Positions 12,350-25,056 of a DNA stretch of 64,000 nt are shown here, in pieces. Made by a program: the position numbers and the translations under genes. How positions within the stretch are numbered: position 1 is the stretch's first letter; every line of letters starts with the position of its first letter. The stretch is taken from the NCBI RefSeq assembly GCF_042453785.1, contig NC_091676.1:2425501-2489500 (forward strand). The letters run 5' to 3'. This stretch comes from Malus domestica. Lineage: Eukaryota > Streptophyta > Magnoliopsida > Rosales > Rosaceae. Below the pieces are notes generated by a model. It was not told the DNA's origin. It did no database searches and saw only the letters and a list, made by a program, of their open reading frames with translations.

Positions 12350-12848
12350 ATCCACATCGTGTTGTTAACTATTTTTAGTAAGTAATTGAACAATGTTGTT
12401 TTTTTTTTGTTTCGTTCGTGTCTTGCAGCTATAATACTGGTTTTTGTTTGGCTACGTTAACATTATTTGTACGTTGGATCGTATAATGCAGCCAAAGTAA
12501 TTTGTATACCATATCGCGTTATTGACTATTTTTAGTAAACAATTAAACAATTTTGTTTTTTTTTTCTCGTTCGTGTCTTAGAGCTATAATACTGGTATTT
12601 GTTTGGCTGCATTATACATTACCATGTGCTTTTTTGTTTAGATGTACTCTTCTATTTACACGTGGAAACGTATAATGCAGCCAAAATAATGTTCTATATT
12701 AGATTGCGTTATTAACTATTTTTAGTAAACAGCTGAACAATCTTGTATTTTGTTTTCCTTCGTGTCTTGCAGCTATGATACTGGTATTTGTTTGGTTGCA
12801 CTATATGTTGTTAGGTGCTTTTCTATTTACTGGTATTTGTTTTTTTCG
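12350..12848. repeat. Three diverged tandem units of about 150-190 bp
   Basis: Each unit runs from GTT(G/A)TTAACTATTTTTAGTAA through a T-rich block and CGTGTCTT(G/A)(C/G)AGCTAT to ATACTGGT(A/T)TTTGTTTGG. Units start near 12351, 12511 and 12701. Unit 2 also holds the inverted pair TTTGGCTGCATTATAC and GTATAATGCAGCCAAA, so the array may have grown from a small inverted-repeat element. No coding potential. Confidence 0.75.
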
Positions 12849-13175
12849 TTATTTGTAACGGTTTATCATTATTCGAGATTAACTAAGCTGGAAGTCGAAC
12901 AGATGATTTTTTTTTTTTAATAAGGATGATAAAGAATTAAGCGAGTCGAGCTACGCATAAGGTTTGGTCATCGGACTACAATAGTAGAAACCTTACTCTC
13001 TAAACCTGCACAAGTCGAACAGATGAATCACGAACAAACAAAGAAGTGTTACATTACAGTGATGTATAATTAGCTCTCTGTTTATTTATCACATGTCGCA
13101 AACCGAAGCATGGTAAAATTTCCACTTTGTGTAACATTCAACCCTATTCAAAATAGGTTTTTTTTAATCCAAAAT

Positions 13176-13490
13176 AATATTTGAGATTGGCATAACTCAT
13201 CACTTTGGTTTCTGACATGAAAATCAATTGAAGTAATCTTTGAGTTTGTTCGTAAATGATTTTAGTAATTCCATGATAAATTTGTCAATATCTTTATTAA
13301 GTTGTCATGTCAACGACCATGTGATTACATTTTCAAGAGTATTTTTGTCAAACCAACCCCTTCACTTAATGATCATGTTGACAAATTCTTCACAAAATGA
13401 CCAAAATGATTGACAGTTGACAAACTCAGATACCACTTATATTGATTTTCATTGTTGAAGACCAAAGTGATGAGTTATGTCAATCTTATA
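13176..13490. repeat. Inverted repeat, diverged fold-back element
   Basis: Left arm GGCATAACTCATCACTTTGG is mirrored by CCAAAGTGATGAGTTATGTC at the right, and pairing extends over about 70 bp per arm (ATGAAAATCAATTG with TATTGATTTTCATTG). The phrase ATAACTCATCACTTT also occurs near the left end of the element at 45614, so both probably belong to one group. Confidence 0.7.
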
Positions 13491-14091
13491 AAGCACTTGA
13501 GCTAAAAAGCCTTCAAGAAAATCTTCAAAACTCAACTTGTTTTGATGTTGATGTGTCATGTATAACGATTAGAACCCATAAAGAACGATGCAGCCCAACT
13601 ACACCACAACATTCCCAAGGTGAGTGATTTATCACATCGGAGATGCAAATAAGACCAAATCCATTTTCCACCAAATCACCTACATGATCAACACATTTCA
13701 CCCATGCAACCATAAAGCGCCAAAATGGCCGTTGCCTTTACACAGAACTCCCGGAAAAAAATCCAAAAAGTGAATTGAATTCAAGAGCCCCCACATCCAC
13801 CGATGCAATATAAAGATAAAACAAAATTGTATAACGCCATCACAGCATAAGCTGTAAATTTATCAAGTTTCCATATAATACTATATTGGATTTGGAGCTG
13901 TATATATACTACGTGTTTCTGTTCATGGCTAAGTTATCAACCTATGAATCGTGACCCTCCGAGAACCAGAGCGAAACGGGCAGTTTCCGATACAACTAGG
14001 GCACATTCCCGCCGTCCCTCTCAAACCCATTTCATCGTTTTCTGTGTAACCAAAAGGTGGTGGAGGAAATTCTGAGTGAAGTGAGGGAGAC

Positions 14092-17000
14092 ATGGGTGTG
14101 TCGTTCCAGGTTGCAAAGACGGGTACGAGGTACAGACCGAAGCTGCTTCCGACTGAGGAGAAAGACAGCAGTGAAAACGATTCGGGTTCTGACCCTCAGC
14201 AGCGAGAGAACGAGGTCTTGTAGATGTTATGAGTTCGAGTTTTTTCACCAGCCAACCTTTTATTCAACCTGCTTCATAGTATTATTTTGATTGATCGGTT
14301 GTTGTTTGTTGTATTGTTGTTTTATTGTCTCGGTTGGATTTTGGGGTTTCTGGTTTTTATGACATTTCTGTGGTTTTGGTTGATGGGTTTCTTTTCGGGT
14401 GGTGCTATCCACATATCCATTTTTACCTCTCACACATGGAAGGTAAAAACGAGTGTTTGGATAGCACCACCTGTTTTTTTTTTTCCTTGCCTGTAATTGT
14501 GATTCGTTGTTTGCATGGTTGAAGGTTGATTAATTCAGTGGGGAGTGAACTTTCACTTGTTTATGTGTTTTTATTTTTCCCCCATCTTTCGCTTTTTTTT
14601 TGTTTTATCGAAAGATTGCCCTTTTTTATACAAGCGATGTTGGGAGAGGAGAATCGAACTTGGGAGCTTGGATGAAAAATTTCGCCTTTAATTGTTGTCT
14701 TTTGTTATATAAAATGGACGTTTTAAAACATAATTTAGTTAACAAGTTGGATGTTTAGTTGAAACACATTTTCAAGTGCCTGTAAGGGTTTTAAATTATT
14801 AAATCTTCCAATGGTTTTGTGAAGGTTAATTGTACTGGGATGGGAGCTAAGGTTGCTGCTGCTGATCCTTCAAGTGTATTAGTCAATCTTTCAGAGGGTA
14901 ACGCACCACTTTGATCTTGTAAGCTTATGATCTGCTGAGAATTTTTTCTTGTTGAGAGTCGATTTTTCGTGCAGACTTTGAGGTATCCTTTTCACTGAAG
15001 TTGTTTGAGAATGGATTTAACGTGGGAAAAGCTAACGAGGTCAGAAATCATGACGATAGATTCTTACAGAAGTTGCTTGCATTTGTTAAACTATTGTATC
15101 ATTTGTAATCTTTCCACCGGCCATTAACGCACACCTTAATGCTTTTGTAGCTGCTCAATGGCGTACCAGAGCACTTGCATCCATATGATAGAGCATCAGA
15201 GAAACTTTTTACGGTAAGTCTGTGATTCATTATTTGCGCGGTGTGATTCACCAGAATGTCTTGGCAGTGACTTAACTTTTTGTTAGATAGGCTACAAGTT
15301 ATTAATAGATAGCTAAGTGGTTCCCTTTCCTCCTCAGTTTTAACTAGATTGTTGAGGCCAAGATGACTGTTTTGCTTGCACATGCGAACTCAGTTCCACG
15401 GTCCGCTATTCCATTCCGCTCGGGCCTCTCTTTGGAGACTCCCTTCTTTCCAATCTATAAATATAGTGCTGCCTCGCTATACCGAGTCTTGCTATCTTGT
15501 TGTTGTACTTAGATCTTAACGGGTCATAGCCAGTGGCTTTTCACAACGACACTCATGGTCGATTGCTTCTACTTACGCTGCTTGTGCTGCATTTTATGCT
15601 TGTTAATTGTTTGAGTTCCTAAAACCCGGTTAAAATTTTAAGATAGGAAGGTCAGTTTCCATACGCATTTTATCGCCAGATAAACAGTTTACCTCTTTTC
15701 CTAAAACCCGCAAACATCACAGATTTTTAGGGGAATATTGGATAGAGCTATTGAAAAAAATGTTCCTACATATTGGGGTTTGTTTAGTTGTTATTGAACA
15801 TCAAATGCTGGAATGAAAGGTCATGGAACTTTGATATCTTCTTTTCTTTTATTTTTAGATAAAATCTTCGGAATATTGTTCAACCTTAAAGCGATTCGTT
15901 AATATTTTAATGCAAGATGCAGGTTCTTTACTGTATATTTAACACTCATAATTTGGTTTTCTATATTTGTCGTGTTTATCAGGCGATTGAGTGTGGTTGG
16001 TTACCTGGAGATGTTTTTGATGCCTTACCTTGCAAATATGTCAATGGAGCCATCCTTTGTGAGGTGATGTCTTTGTTTTAGTGTTTATTTGGTCATTGGC
16101 ATTAGGTATGGTAGTTTTGTCTTCTTGAAAGATGTTTCCTTCGCAGATTCAAGATTACCGCAGTTGTTTGATCCAAGAAAGAGCGACTGTTCCTACAAAT
16201 AAAGTTCCAAGTGTTCACAAGGTTCTCTTGCATATGCGCACGGAAAATGTTGTCAAAGACATCTTGTCAATCTCCAATAATTCTTGGACCTACAGAGACT
16301 TTTTGGTTGGTAGACTTTTGTAGTGAGCATCTGTATGCTCCTCGGCTTTCCGCTCAAGCTTATTGCCTCGTTCTCATGTTCATTTCCTTGTTCTTGTTCA
16401 GGAAGTTGAGTCCCAAATTGTCAAGGCTCTGCAACCTGCTCTTCATCTAAATCCACAGCCATTGCAGGACATATACTCTGGAGAATCCTTAAGAAAGAAG
16501 GTACTGGAAGTGATAGAATTCGTGTAACGCCTGCCAAAGTTCCAAATGCGTGAAGCATATTACCTAACTTTTCCATTTTTTAGCAGATCAATCTTGGAAT
16601 TATGTGGAGCTGGAAAAGGCGAAAGCTGAGTAATGCATCAGACACCGACATAGATTTCAACAACTCTCATCATGTAGCTGACATTACCGTTAATTGTGCT
16701 ACTCAGAGTTGCAGCTCTCTAGCTGGTTTATCGTATCAAGAAAGAGGCATTACATTTTCGGAGCACAATGTTGTACGAGAGAACTCATTATCCACAAGAA
16801 AACAACCTTCTTCAAGAGAATTGGGGAACTCACTTTCCAATCTGTTGACATCACAGCCTACATCTAAAGCTGCATATAGTTGTAGCCAGGCTTCTTTACC
16901 GATGGTTGCAGTGTCTGATTTTGCCGCTTTACCCAAACCAAGTCTTAACTACTCAAATAATGGTTTGGGAATGCCTGGTTCATCGGCTCTTGATAAGAGA

Positions 17001-20000
17001 GTCAGATGTGAAACACAAGCAGTTCAAGCACCAATGCTAAAGAAACCCAAGCCAGAGCCCGTGGACTTATCTTATCAGCAGCTTACTGGAAGCCAAGCTG
17101 AAACCAGTCTTCTACCTTATCTACAGTGGAAGAAAAAATTGTTGCATCAACCCAGTGAGGGTGGAAAAGTTATACATGAAAGAATCCAGGAGAAAGAGCG
17201 TCCCTTGGCGATAATAAATAATGGTCAGACAAGAAGTTTTCAAGGAATCTCAGAGCTGCAGGCTGCTTTCGACACTTCTAATGTTAAGTTAGAGCCTGAA
17301 AAAGATAGTTTCCCCAGTTCAAATTTTAGGAAGACCAAAAATGAGCACCGTGTGATGGACAGGATACCTGTTCAGTCTTATCTCCAGCAATCACAAAAGC
17401 AACAATCATCATCTCAATTAAGAGATAATGTATCTACTAATATGAGGATGCACAGAAGTGTCTCTCAATTGAGGACGGGTTCAGATATATTCCAGGTTGC
17501 AGCTCCTGAGAATTGTGCGTCTGCAAGTTCTCCAAACATAACCTTTCTGCCATCAGAGGTAGTTGTTCCTCCAAAGCAGAAAACAGATCCTCGTCCTAAA
17601 CGCTCCAGAAAAAAGACTGATGATTCTAGTGCTAGCATGGGCAATACCAATGCTGCTGATGCAAACCATGTTTCCATGAATCTTACTTCATCTCGGCCAT
17701 CAAGACCTAAAGCTGGATCTTTCCCTGAGAGCTTTTTGAAGATTCAAGCAGTGACTGAGAGGTAGTATCATAGTTAAAGTCATGCCAGTTATACTGCAAA
17801 TAGTTCTGTTTCTGCAGTCTTGCTTGTTATGATGTGTAATGCTTTGTAATGCATCAGGTATGGACTACATAACAGGGAGTACAAATTGGACCCATTTTTG
17901 CGAAGGAAACCCTTTTCTTCCGTAACTCCATTGGTTTCTTACCAACTCTTATCTTCAGGAGATAACAAAAAGTGGGAGAATACTTCCGCAGATAAAATTT
18001 CTCTCAAAGAATGCTTTCTGGACAGGGGTATCGGTATTTATGAAACTCGGACATTGACTTTTCTACGTCAATCTCACATCCATCAAGGTAAAGAACTGAT
18101 TATGTTTGTCTTCCATGCATGTTATATATATACATGTATGTAATTTTCAACCCTTATCGCTACCTTTCTTCTCATTTTGAGTAATTCTATGCAATCCTAG
18201 AAAATGAGACTCCCATCGTTGATAGAGAGGCTCAGGTCAGACTGATCATATCAGAGAAGCTGAATGAGGGAATGATGAAAGCAAGTGTTGCTTATGGAAC
18301 CGAAAAAGAGATGTTTTCAATTGATTATCCTCTTCTACCGGCTTCTACTAGCACTGTGAGTTTCCATTTGTGATTATTCAGAGTCTCCTCTTCTGATATA
18401 TGATTGCGACGTTCCTTTTGGAATGCAATAAATCTTTCGATTATCAATCCCCTGACATCTGTTTTGAGTTTGTTACCCTGTGGTCTATTTTACATAGCAA
18501 AGCTCATGGTTTACAGATATTTCCTTGATATTTCAAGTAACTAATGAGCACTTATATCTTTTGTCAACTACTTCCGAATTGCGGTCCCATGATTTTATTT
18601 GCGCGTTCCCATAATTCCTTATTCCAATTTTCTTTTTCGAACCAACAGTTGGTCTATTTTGTGACTATAATTTTACGAGATTAAAATCTATCCAGCCTCC
18701 GTTAGCAAACTGTATAGAATAAGAAACGGAAGCCAGTTTATATCTTAGAATCGTGTTGCTGGGTTGATTTGATGAAGAAAGCATCTGATTTCATGTATTG
18801 TTCTTGGCAGCATTCTGCATACCTCTTGGCTACTCAGTTCACCACACTGGTATGTTTGTATCTGTTGCGGATTTTTCATGGATTAGGTTTGTTTCTCAGA
18901 ACATAAAATAATACTTCGTTATTTACTCTTTCGTCATTCTTTTGGACAGATGAAGCATGAAGGGTACTACCTAGCTAGTTATCATGTAGGGCCGATTTCT
19001 CCCAAGGCTGACGGGGGCTTCAGCATTCAGTGGCATAGTGCTAGTATTAGTGCCACTCCATCAGCTCGACCAATCGCCCAACCTTCCTCAACTCTGACCC
19101 CAAGGTTATCACCTTCCGGACTCAGTCCCATATCCATGCAACGCCATTCACAGAACATTTTCTCTGGAGGCCAATTTCTCCCACCTGAAATCATACAGTT
19201 AGCTGCACAACTCCCGGACACTTGTATACCCAAGCAAGCTCTCAGCATTGCTACACAAGAAAATTGCATGATGCCGCAAGTCCGGCAGATTCTGAATAAT
19301 TGTGCCTATTCAATGTATCAGACGCTGCAAATACAACAACAACAACAACAACGAAATCAATTCATGCAGGGGGGATCAGGAGGTGGAGGAGTAAGTGCAA
19401 GTGGTTTAGGTATGATTGAACGGGGTGGAGTCCAGGGACTTGGAAATTCTCGTCTTGGTTTGTTGGGTAATGGCATGGGCTTGAGGTCCTCTACTCCTCC
19501 TACGGAATTGGGAGGACGGATGCCTTGGGTTGGCAATGTAGGCCTGTTTAACAATCTTGGCAGTGAAGTATCTAGTTTAAATGACAGCAAGCTACCTCTT
19601 GGCCCGGTTTCTGATCTTCTGAGGGCCACAGAAGGCCAAGGGAAAGCCTTGATGAATGGGGTTTCGGTGGACATAACAAATTCTCGAGGCGTGACTACTA
19701 AATTAAGCAACCAGCAGCTGCTACAATTGCAGATGCATCCACTGGAAATGAGATCACTGTTTGAACAGAGGATACAACCGGAAATTAGATCACTGGTTGA
19801 GCAAAAGATACCGCCACAGATGCATCCACCAGAACTGGAATCATCAGTCCAGCAGCAGATACAACCGCAGATGTATCAACCGGGACTGGGATCACCAGTT
19901 GGGCAGCAGCTACAACCGCAGATGCATCAACAGGAAGTGGGATCACCAGTCCAGCAGCAGATGCAACCGGAAATGAGATCACCAGTCCAGCTGCCACAAC

Positions 20001-20188
20001 AGAATACGGAGCAGCAGCAGGAAATGACATCATTGCTCCAGCATTCAGATACAGCAGCCATCGTAGTACAGCATGCAGGTTCACCTCATTGTCAAGTTAC
20101 CCGTCATCAACAATTTGATCAAAGCCAACAACTTATCCCAGAGCCAGCAGCGCAACAGGCGAATGGTAAAGAGTCATCAAAGTGTTGA
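14092..20188 (+). CDS. PHL: SPT20-like nuclear protein, PHYTOCHROME-DEPENDENT LATE-FLOWERING (PHL) type; 3' end altered by Copia insertion
   Basis: Proteins of this type are nuclear, Gln-rich and carry an Spt20 (SAGA subunit) domain; Arabidopsis PHL is reported to promote flowering with phyB and CONSTANS. Exons: 14092-14214, 14825-14897, 14975-15039, 15151-15213, 15983-16063, 16147-16305, 16402-16500, 16587-17761, 17858-18087, 18201-18355, 18811-18849, 18950-20188. They sum to 3501 nt, 1166 aa, and frame holds at every join. The Spt20-like core spans roughly residues 66-220 (SLKLFENGFNVGK, VPEHLHPYDRASEKLF, GWLPGDVFDALPCKYVNGA). The middle is Ser-rich and basic; the last exon is Gln-rich with repeated QPQMH-type units (19730-20000). 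Donors after exons 1 and 3 (GAG|GTCTTG, GAG|GTCAGA) are weak, so those joins are less sure. The last six codons (KESSKC) and the stop come from a retrotransposon LTR. Function is inferred from family. Confidence 0.85.
14398..14471. repeat. Small inverted repeat in PHL intron 1
   Basis: GGTGGTGCTATCCACATATC at the left pairs with GTGTTTGGATAGCACCACC at the right, and TTTTTACC with GGTAAAAA inside. It resembles the 42929-43076 element (GTGCTATCCACA, TTTTTAC.TCTCACACA) and is probably a short member of that MITE group. No target duplication found. Confidence 0.6.
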
Positions 20189-20342
20189 TAAGAATTGCTT
20201 ATAGTTTGTTTTAGTTGTTTTGTAAATTGTTAGTTTGGTTAAGGGCATAAGTGTAATCTGTTAGAATGCCCACAATATATATATCAAACTTTGTGTAATT
20301 ATCTGATTGTATTGAATGAAAGAAAGATATTCAGTTTCTATA
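20167..20342 (+). repeat. 5' LTR of the Copia element
   Basis: This 176-bp direct repeat of 24881-25056 starts TAAAGAGTCATCAAAGTG and ends CAGTTTCTATA. It supplies the last six codons and the TGA of the host PHL frame. An AATATATATAT box and an AATGAA tract lie inside and could act as promoter and polyadenylation signals; this is inference. Confidence 0.95.
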
Positions 20343-20507
20343 TGGTATCACGACCGTCTCGCCTCACGGCCTTCTCTCTCTCGATCCTCTTCGCTTTCGC
20401 TCCTAATTTCTGATCTTTCTCTCTGAATTTTGCTGTGATTCTTCATTGTTCTTCTTCGATTGTCGCTTCGATCTTGTTGTTTGGTGTCTTTCTCGCTGCA
20501 ATCAGCC

Positions 20508-23500
20508 ATGGCGACTCCGTCAAATTCGTCTTCTCCTCTTGAGTCGGTGCAAGCTCCAAACCCTAATTCGTCAAATTATGCCATGTCTTCGTCTTCATAT
20601 GCTTCTCTGACGATCCAAAACATTGGAAGTATGGTGCCAATTAAACTCAAACGCTCCAATTATCTCCCCTGGCGTGCTTTATTTGCTCCAATTCTGCGCC
20701 GGTATAAGCTCCTTGGCATCATTGATGGTACTGAGGTCTGTCCATCACCTCTTCTTTCTGATCGCTCTATCAATCCCGACTTTGACATTTGGAATGAGAA
20801 AGATCAGAACCTTCTCATCTGGTTGAATTCTACTCTGTCTGAAGAAGTGATTCCTTTCACTGTTGGTGTCTCGTCGTCTCGGGATCTATGGATCAAGCTT
20901 GAGCAGCGCTTTGGAGTAGTCTCTGATGCTCACATTCATCAGTTACGATCTCGTCTCCAATCCATTCAGAAAGGTTCACAGTCAATTTCTGATTATCTTC
21001 AACAAATCAAGGAAATCTCTGATGCCTTGATGGCGGCTGGTGCTCCTGTCACAGATCGTGACCTAATTGCGGCTACACTGGCTGGCTTACCTGATGAGTT
21101 TGAATCTTTTACTGATTCCCTTCTTCTTCGTCTTTCCCATACAACTCTGGATGAATTGCATGGCTTACTGCTCACCAAGGAATTATCAATGACTAGAAGG
21201 AAGAAAGCTGCTTCCTCTAACACCACAGAGCCTTTCCATGCCTTTGCTGCTCACTCGCTGCCTCCTCTTTTGCCTACACCGCCACCGCACCAAGCTTTTG
21301 CTGTTCAACCTCAGTCTTCTCGCGACAATTACCGTGGCAGTCATCGTGGAAACTATAGAGGCAATGCTCGTGGACATCGTGGCAATTATAAAGGTACCAA
21401 TTTTCGTGGCAATTATCAAGGCTTTCGTGGCAACTCTCAAGGCTCTCGTGGTATCCAGTGTCAAATATGTGGATCAAACAGTCATGAGGCTATTGACTGT
21501 TTTGATCGAATGAACCCTGATATATTTGGCAAAGTTCCTCCTGCTAAACTTGCTGCTATGTGTGCACACTTTTCATCAAAGCCCACTCCTTCTTGGCTTA
21601 TTGATTCGGGTGCAACTTCTCACATTACAAATGACATCTCTAACATTTCTTCTCCTACTCCTTACCGTGGTGAAGACAAGGTCTACATTGGTGATGGTAA
21701 AGGTTTGACAATTACCAACGTTGGTTCTTCGTTTTTACATACTCCCTCTGCTACATTTAAACTGCAACATGTTCTTCATGTACCATAAATGCAGCACAAT
21801 TTACTATCTGCATATCAATTTCTCAAAGATAATTACTGTTCTTTGACTCTTAATTCTGATGGATCCTTTGTAAAGGATCGTTCTACGGGGAAGACGCTTT
21901 TGCGGGGACCGGTTAAAGATGGTTTTTATCCCCTGCAATGTACATCTCAGTCATCTCAGTCATCTCATCGTTCTGCTACTTCACCTACTGCCTTAATAAG
22001 TGTCAAAGCATCGATTTCAGTTTGGCACAGTCGACTTGGTCATCCGTCTTCATCAATATTCAGGCGTGTTCTCTCAACAAATAAGCTTGCTCTCACAGGA
22101 AAGGCTTCAGTGGATTTCTTTTGTTCTCACTGTGCTCTTGCAAAAAGTCACAAGCAGCCGTTCAGTTCTGTTAGTTCTACTTCTTCTTCTTGTTTAGAAC
22201 TTTTACATTGTGATCTCTGGGGTCCAGCTCCTGTTATGTCAGTGAGTGGATCTAGATACTATCTGTTGATTGTAGATGACTATAGTAAATATAGTTGGTT
22301 CTTTCCTTTACAATCCAAATCTGCAGTGTATTCTGTATTGGTTCAGTTCAAGAGTTATGTAGAAAACCTTCTTGGCAATAAAATCAAAGTGTTTCGTTCA
22401 GATTCAGGGGGTGAATTTACTAGCACTGCACTACAGAATTTTTTCAAAACTCATGGTATTATACATCAATTCAGTTGTCCACATACACCTGAACAGAATG
22501 GTTGTGCAGAAAGAAAACATCGTCATCTGGTCGAGACTGCTCGCACACTTTTGGTTGCTTCTAATGTGCCTCATGTTTTCTGGGTAGAGGCCTTTTCCAC
22601 TGCTATATACTTGATTAATCGACTTCCAATTTCTGGCATGATGCAGTCTCCATGGGAATTATTATTTCATACTTTCCCTGATTATTGTCGGCTGAAGGTC
22701 TTTGGTTGCAGCTGTTTTCCATGGCTTAAGCCTTATACAACTTCCAAACTGGACAGCAAAAGTAAGTATTGCGTGTTCTTGGGGTACAGTCTTCAACATA
22801 AGGGATATCGGTGCTTGGATCCATTGACACAGAGGGTCTATATATCTCGTCATGTTATTTTTGATGAATCTACATTCCCATTTCATCACTCTCACCCATT
22901 GTCCCCGAGTGCTTCCCGATTTAATACTGCATCTCCAGTTGTGTCTTCAGTTGACTTGCAGTTCACTGTCCCTCATTCTTCCCGATCCTGCACTACTAGT
23001 GCCTCCCTTACTGTCCCACCTACTGCCCCTATTGCCTCACATGCTCCTACTGCCCCCACTGCTCATACTGCCCCTATTGACTCACATGCTGCTCCTGTTG
23101 CTTCACATGCTGATTATGTTGCTTCACATGTTGATTCTGTTACTTCACATGATCTACTTGCTGCCCCTATTGACTCACATGATCCTACTGTTGATTCCAT
23201 TGGTCTTCCCATCTCGGTTCCTTCTGTCTCTTCTACTGTGCACAATACTCATCCTATGCTTACTCGGTCAAAAGCAGGGATATTCAAACCCAAGGCCTTC
23301 TCGGCAACCAAGCATCCTCTTCCATCTTCTCTTGATTTTGTCCCATCTACTTATTTGCAAGCTTCCAAGCATGCTCACTGGAGAACTGCTATGTAAGAGG
23401 AGTTTAATGCATTGCAATCTACAGGGACATGGGTTCTTGTACCCTCTTCTCCTCTTCACAATGTTGTTGGTTGTAAATGGGTCTTTCGGATTAAGAAACA

Positions 23501-24902
23501 TCCTGATGGTTCTATTGATCGCTACAAGGCTCGCCTTGTTGCCAAAGGCTTTCACCAACAAGCAGGCATCGATTATAAAGAAACTTTCAGTCCTGTAGCC
23601 AAGCCTGTTACCATTCGTATCCTGTTGTCTTTTGCTGCTCAGTTTCACTGGTTTTTAAATCAGTTAGACATTAGTAATGCCTTCTTGCATGGGGATTTAC
23701 AAGAAGATGTTTTTATGCAGCAGCCTCATGGCTTTACTGATCCCTCTTTTCCACATCATGTCTGCAAGCTTAAAAAGTCCCTTTATGGTCTTAAACAGGC
23801 TCCAAGGGCTTGGTTTGACAAATTATTTCAGGTGTTGAGATCTTTTGGTTTTCAGCAGTCTTCTTCTGATGCCTCTTTGTTTGTCTTACGAGCTCCAACC
23901 TTGGTGATCATCCTTGTATATGTTGATGACATTTTGGTAACTGGTCCTAATGCTACACTCTGTCAGCATTTTATCAACAAACTGAGCACTGTTTTTCCTG
24001 TCAAAGATCTAGGCTCATTGCATTATTTTTTGGGACTTGAGGTGCACAAGTCTTCTGAAGGCATATTCTTACACCAAGGAAAATATTTACTTGACCTTCT
24101 TCAGAAGACTAAAATGGATGGAGCTAAACCATGTTCCACTCCCTTAGGCACGGCCAAACTTGATCATACCGGTTCTCTCTTGTCTAATCCCACAGAGTAT
24201 CGATCCTTAGTTGGTGCCTTGCAATATCTTACATGGACTCGGCCAGATATATCTTTTGCTGTGAATCAAGTATGTCAATTCATGCATGCTCCGAGGGATT
24301 CCCATCTTCAAGCTGCTAAAAGAATTCTCAGATTTTTAAAAGGTACTCTCACCCATGGCTTATGGTTCAAACCCGGAAATCTGCACCTTACAGCATACTC
24401 TGATGCTGATTGGGCAGGGTGCACATTTGACAGAAGGTCCACCAGTGGCTATTGCATCTTCCTTGGTTCTAATTTGATTAGTTGGAGTGCCAAGAAACAG
24501 CCAACGGTTGCCCGATCCTCTACTGAAGCTGAGTACAGGTCTTTGGCTCACACTTCGGCTGAAATAACATGGATCTGTAAAATTTTCCGAGATATTGGTT
24601 TTCAACTACCTCAGATTCCTCATCTCTGGTGTGATAATATCTCTGCAATATCTTTAGCTTCTAATCCTGTTTTTCATGCCCGGACTAAACACGTTGAAAT
24701 TGACTATCATTACATCCGTGAGCTGGTTCTTGCTCATCTTATCAAGGTCCAATATGTTTGTAGTCAAGACCAATTGGCCGACATTCATACTAAGTCTCTG
24801 TCTCGGCAAAGATTCCTCTATCTTCAATCCAAGCTTTCTCTTGGTTCTTTTGATGCTTCCAAGTTCAGCTTGAGGGGGTGTAAAGAGTCATCAAAGTGTT
24901 GA
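20508..24902 (+). pseudogene. Copia gag-pol polyprotein with two in-frame stops
   Basis: One reading frame holds, in order: a gag with LKRSNYLPWRALF (UBN2-type) and CCHC knuckle CQICGSNSHEAIDC; protease WLIDSGATSHI; GAG-pre-integrase WHSRLGHPS; integrase with HHCC finger (CSHCALAKSHK) and core (CDLWGP, DDYSKYSW, PEQNGCAERKH); reverse transcriptase (CKWVFRIKKHPDGSIDRYKA, VYVDDILVTG); and RNase H (YSDADWAGC, STEAEYRSL). The start is the ATG at 20508 in good context; upstream codons lack ATG. Frame is kept throughout, but TAA stops occur at 21786-21788 (between protease and integrase) and 23394-23396 (before reverse transcriptase). It therefore cannot make a full polyprotein unless the stops are read through. 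Confidence 0.93.
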
Positions 24903-25056
24903 TAAGAATTGCTTATAGTTTGTTTTAGTTGTTTTGTAAATTGTTAGTTTGGTTAAGGGCATAAGTGTAATCTGTTAGAATGCCCACAATATATATATCA
25001 AACTTTGTGTAATTATCTGATTGTATTGAATGAAAGAAAGATATTCAGTTTCTATA
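24881..25056 (+). repeat. 3' LTR of the Copia element
   Basis: This 176-bp copy matches the 5' LTR, with no difference seen by eye. The pol frame runs into it and stops at the same TGA (24900-24902) that ends the host frame in the 5' LTR. Confidence 0.95.

Larger units (their letters stand above)
20167..25056 (+). mobile_element. Near-complete Ty1/copia retrotransposon (4.9 kb) inserted in the last PHL exon
   Basis: Two 176-bp LTRs (20167-20342, 24881-25056) bound a gag-pol region. The target duplication AATGG lies at 20162-20166 and 25057-25061. A primer-binding site, TGGTATCA, starts at 20343, complementary in style to initiator tRNA-Met. A purine tract TTGAGGGGG precedes the 3' LTR. The LTRs read the same base for base by eye, implying a young insertion. 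They begin TAAAG and end CTATA rather than TG...CA, which is non-canonical. Element size and short LTRs fit small Copia lineages such as Ale, but the lineage needs a tree. Orientation is the same as the host gene. Confidence 0.95.

Noticed and set aside
19357-20084. Antisense ORFs over the PHL last exon
   Set aside because: Complement of CAG/Gln-rich sense codons; no domain or promoter.
22852-23598. 248-aa Leu-rich ORF
   Set aside because: Out-of-frame reading of the Copia pol region; the repeated Pro/Ala/His codons there give Leu in this frame.
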